Assembly (NCBI GenBank): GCA_036555325.1
Contig: DATBLQ010000028.1
Location: 62,001 to 126,000, forward strand
Length of the DNA: 64,000 nucleotides
Origin: DATBLQ01 sp036555325
GTDB taxonomy: Bacteria > Pseudomonadota > Alphaproteobacteria > Rhizobiales > Aestuariivirgaceae
Direction: 5' to 3'
In this document: positions 62,276 to 64,000 of the stretch, one piece after another
Position numbering within the stretch: the first letter of the stretch is position 1
Layout: each line of letters opens with the position of its first letter
Made by a program: the position numbers and the translations under genes
Notes under the pieces: generated by a model
The model's input: only the letters and a program-made list of their open reading frames with translations
What the model was told of the DNA's origin: nothing
The model's database searches: none

Positions 62276-63205
62276 GTGACGGACCGCCCGAATGTGGACA
62301 CATTATTCCTCTCCAGGCTGAATTCGGCGGCAACAGATCTTGAACGCCTGCTGGATGAGCTGCTGAAGCCCTCGGGAGGCCACGGAGAGGGACGGCTCAT
62401 CGAAGCCATGCGTTATGCAAGCCTTGGCGGGGGAAAACGCCTCAGGCCATTCCTGGTGATCGAAACGGCAGCCCTGTTCAGCGTGGACCGCAGCCGGGCG
62501 CTCATGGCAGGAGCTGCGCTCGAATGCGTGCACTGCTATTCGCTGGTGCACGACGATCTTCCGGCCATGGACAATGATACGTTGCGGCGCGGGCGGCCGA
62601 CGGTGCACACGGCCTTCGACGAAGCGACCGCAATTCTTGCCGGCGATGGACTTCTCACATTCGCGTTCGACATACTGTCGCGCACCGGAACGCATCCAGA
62701 TCCCGCCATTCGGATCGAACTTATTTCAGGCTTGGCGCGGGCGGCAGGGGTGGATGGCATGGCGGGCGGCCAGATGCTCGACCTCGCGGCGGAGGGACGC
62801 TTTATCGAGGGGACACCGGCATCGACGGAAGCGGAAATTGCGAGGCTTCAGTCGATGAAGACGGGGGCGCTGCTGCGATACGCCTGTCTTGCTGGCGGCA
62901 TGCTGGGGCAGGCGGCTCCGGACCAGCGCAAGGCGCTCGGTCGCTATGGCTCTGCACTTGGTCAGGCGTTTCAAATTGCCGATGACCTGCTTGATGTGGA
63001 GGGCAGTGCCGCGCTGCTCGGGAAATCCACCGACAAGGATGCCGCGGCCGGAAAGGCAACACTCGTGGGATTGCTGGGCGTGAGCAAGGCGAGGGAAAGA
63101 TTGAACGCGCTTGTCCGGCAGGCTGAAGCCGCGCTCGAGCCTTTCGAGCGGGGTGCCCCCATGCTTATAGCCGCCGCTCATTTCATCGCAGAGCGCAGGA
63201 ATTAA
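62276..63205 (+). CDS. ispA: Polyprenyl (farnesyl/geranylgeranyl) diphosphate synthase
   Basis: Chain-elongating prenyltransferase of 309 residues. First aspartate-rich motif HDDLPAMDND with CYS just upstream in HCYSLVHDD, second motif QIADDLLDVEG, and GGGKRLRPFL near the N-terminus. These fit a short-chain (C15) enzyme of the IspA type, which would supply HpnD with farnesyl diphosphate. It starts with GTG and has only a weak ribosome-binding site. Product length is inferred. Confidence 0.92.
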   Translation: MTDRPNVDTLFLSRLNSAATDLERLLDELLKPSGGHGEGRLIEAMRYASLGGGKRLRPFLVIETAALFSVDRSRALMAGAALECVHCYSLVHDDLPAMDNDTLRRGRPTVHTAFDEATAILAGDGLLTFAFDILSRTGTHPDPAIRIELISGLARAAGVDGMAGGQMLDLAAEGRFIEGTPASTEAEIARLQSMKTGALLRYACLAGGMLGQAAPDQRKALGRYGSALGQAFQIADDLLDVEGSAALLGKSTDKDAAAGKATLVGLLGVSKARERLNALVRQAEAALEPFERGAPMLIAAAHFIAERRN

Positions 63206-63326
63206 ATTAACCAGGTGGAGCGCTTGGCGCGGTTTAAGCCTTCTGCACTTGTGCGACTTGCAGCTTTGAGACCATAATCGCTCGAATAGTTCAGTTAGGT
63301 TCCTCACCTGTGGGAGAAATCATCTC

Positions 63327-64000
63327 ATGTCGTTCTCGCTTATCGCCGATCTCAGCGAACACGTCGAACGACACGGTCCGATTACGATCGGCCTCGCCGG
63401 CGCCGGCCAGATGGGTACGGATATCGTGGTGCAAGTGGGGCTGATGCCGGGCCTCAAGATTGGCGGGGTGTTCGAGCGCCGCCCGAATGCGGCGCGCGAT
63501 GCGGCGATCATGGCCGGACATGCGGAGGAGAATATCGTTACGGCTGAGACTGCATCATCGGTCACGCACGCTATCGAACAAGGCAAGATTGCAACCACGG
63601 AAAATTTCGAAGCGCTTGCGGCGGCGGAGGGCATCGATGTGGTGATCGACGCCACCGGCAATCCAAACACCGGAACAGCGTTCGCGCTTGCCGCGATGCA
63701 TCACGGCAAGCATGTCGTGATGCTGAATGTCGAGGCTGACATCACCATCGGACGCTACCTGAAGGCGGAAGCGCGTAAGGCGGGCGTGGTTTATACGGGC
63801 GCTTCCGGGGATGAGCCCGCTGCCACGCTTGAGCTCATCGGATTTGCACGAAGCCTGGGCCTCACCGTGGTGGCGGCAGGCAAGGGCAAGAACAATCCGC
63901 TGCGTTTCGATGCAACGCCTGCGGCCTACGAGGAGGAGGCCCGCCAGCGCAACATGAACCCGCGCATGCTGGTTGAATTCGTGGACGGCTCGAAAACCAT
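63327..64000 (+). CDS. Homoserine-dehydrogenase-like oxidoreductase, DRL-type candidate (runs off the right edge)
   Basis: First 224 residues of an NAD(P)-dependent oxidoreductase whose end is outside the window. The Rossmann motif IGLAGAGQMGTDIVVQ is at about residues 21-36, followed by VIDATGNPNTG, HVVMLNVEADITIGRYLKAE, GDEPAATLELI and GKGKNNPLRFDATP. This pattern resembles the family of the Brucella DXR-like enzyme (DRL), which makes MEP from DXP and ends in a SAF-like domain; others in the family have different or unknown roles. Location 121 bases after ispA, near dxs and ispH, favours an isoprenoid role, but this is inference. I see no other feature in the gap. Confidence 0.7.
   Translation, partial: MSFSLIADLSEHVERHGPITIGLAGAGQMGTDIVVQVGLMPGLKIGGVFERRPNAARDAAIMAGHAEENIVTAETASSVTHAIEQGKIATTENFEALAAAEGIDVVIDATGNPNTGTAFALAAMHHGKHVVMLNVEADITIGRYLKAEARKAGVVYTGASGDEPAATLELIGFARSLGLTVVAAGKGKNNPLRFDATPAAYEEEARQRNMNPRMLVEFVDGSKT

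Noticed and set aside
1..64000. tRNA, rRNA or CRISPR arrays
   Set aside because: Reading the intergenic gaps on both strands showed no cloverleaf-like segment, rRNA sequence or spaced direct repeats; a covariance search would be needed to exclude small RNAs.

Overview
The window looks like chromosome of a hopanoid-making alphaproteobacterium, most likely of the Hyphomicrobiales (Rhizobiales). This rests on gene order: dapF-mtaB-ftsY-yciB, ffh-rpsP-rimM-trmD-rplS-leuC, sdhCDAB, mdh-sucCDAB-lpdA, a ccmABCDG set beside acnA, and an hpn hopanoid locus. The DNA is GC-rich and densely coding, with many 1-4 nt start/stop overlaps. I see no rRNA, tRNA, CRISPR array, transposase or integrase. Genus-level placement is not possible from the sequence alone.

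Layout. 1-4.9 kb: the N-terminal half of aconitase (minus strand), then a cytochrome c maturation operon ccmABCDG (ccmD is only 57 codons) and a MarR regulator. 5.0-8.8 kb: a minus-strand operon dapF-mtaB-ftsY-yciB. 9.0-15.9 kb: a membrane protein of unknown function, ffh, rpsP-rimM-trmD-rplS, a methyltransferase and leuC. 16-18 kb: an insertion between leuC and leuD holding two tiny membrane proteins, a zincin-type protease and an E. coli-type two-domain cytidine deaminase. 18.2-22.5 kb: leuD, leuB, a TerC protein, asd and a small iron-permease-like protein. 22.7-25.9 kb: a stand-alone receiver protein facing a threonine dehydratase / pyridoxal kinase / FAD amine oxidoreductase operon. 26-30.6 kb: mesaconyl-CoA hydratase (ethylmalonyl-CoA pathway) directly upstream of sdhCDAB. 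30.6-33.6 kb: two VOC-fold proteins, a protein of unknown function and mmsA. 33.6-37.7 kb: an autotransporter adhesin gene broken by one missing base and flanked on both sides by clusters of palindromic intergenic repeats. 37.7-46.9 kb: mdh-sucCDAB-(VOC)-lpdA. 46.9-64 kb: hopanoid and isoprenoid locus.

How the genes work together. Two themes dominate. First, central carbon and respiration: aconitase, 2-oxoglutarate dehydrogenase, succinyl-CoA synthetase, succinate dehydrogenase, malate dehydrogenase, the c-type cytochrome assembly set, and C4/C5 acyl-CoA steps (mesaconyl-CoA hydratase, methylmalonate-semialdehyde dehydrogenase). Second, an almost self-contained route from pyruvate + glyceraldehyde-3-phosphate to extended hopanoids: dxs and ispH (first and last MEP steps), ispA (prenyl chain), hpnC/D/E (squalene), shc, hpnH and hpnG (side chain), hpnA and hpnB (sugar or head-group modification) and hpnN (export). 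A DUF2147 protein lies inside this block. The window ends in an oxidoreductase resembling the Brucella DXR-like (DRL) family, which could supply the second MEP step. The hpn genes are in two convergent halves: hpnA-dxs-ispH-hpnH on plus, hpnB-C-D-E-shc-G on minus.

Most worth a second look: the DRL candidate beside ispA, the frameshifted and internally duplicated autotransporter with its flanking palindromes, the start codon of the zincin protease inside a perfect hairpin, the DUF2147 gene in the hopanoid locus, and a possible general-stress (EcfG-type) promoter ahead of dxs.
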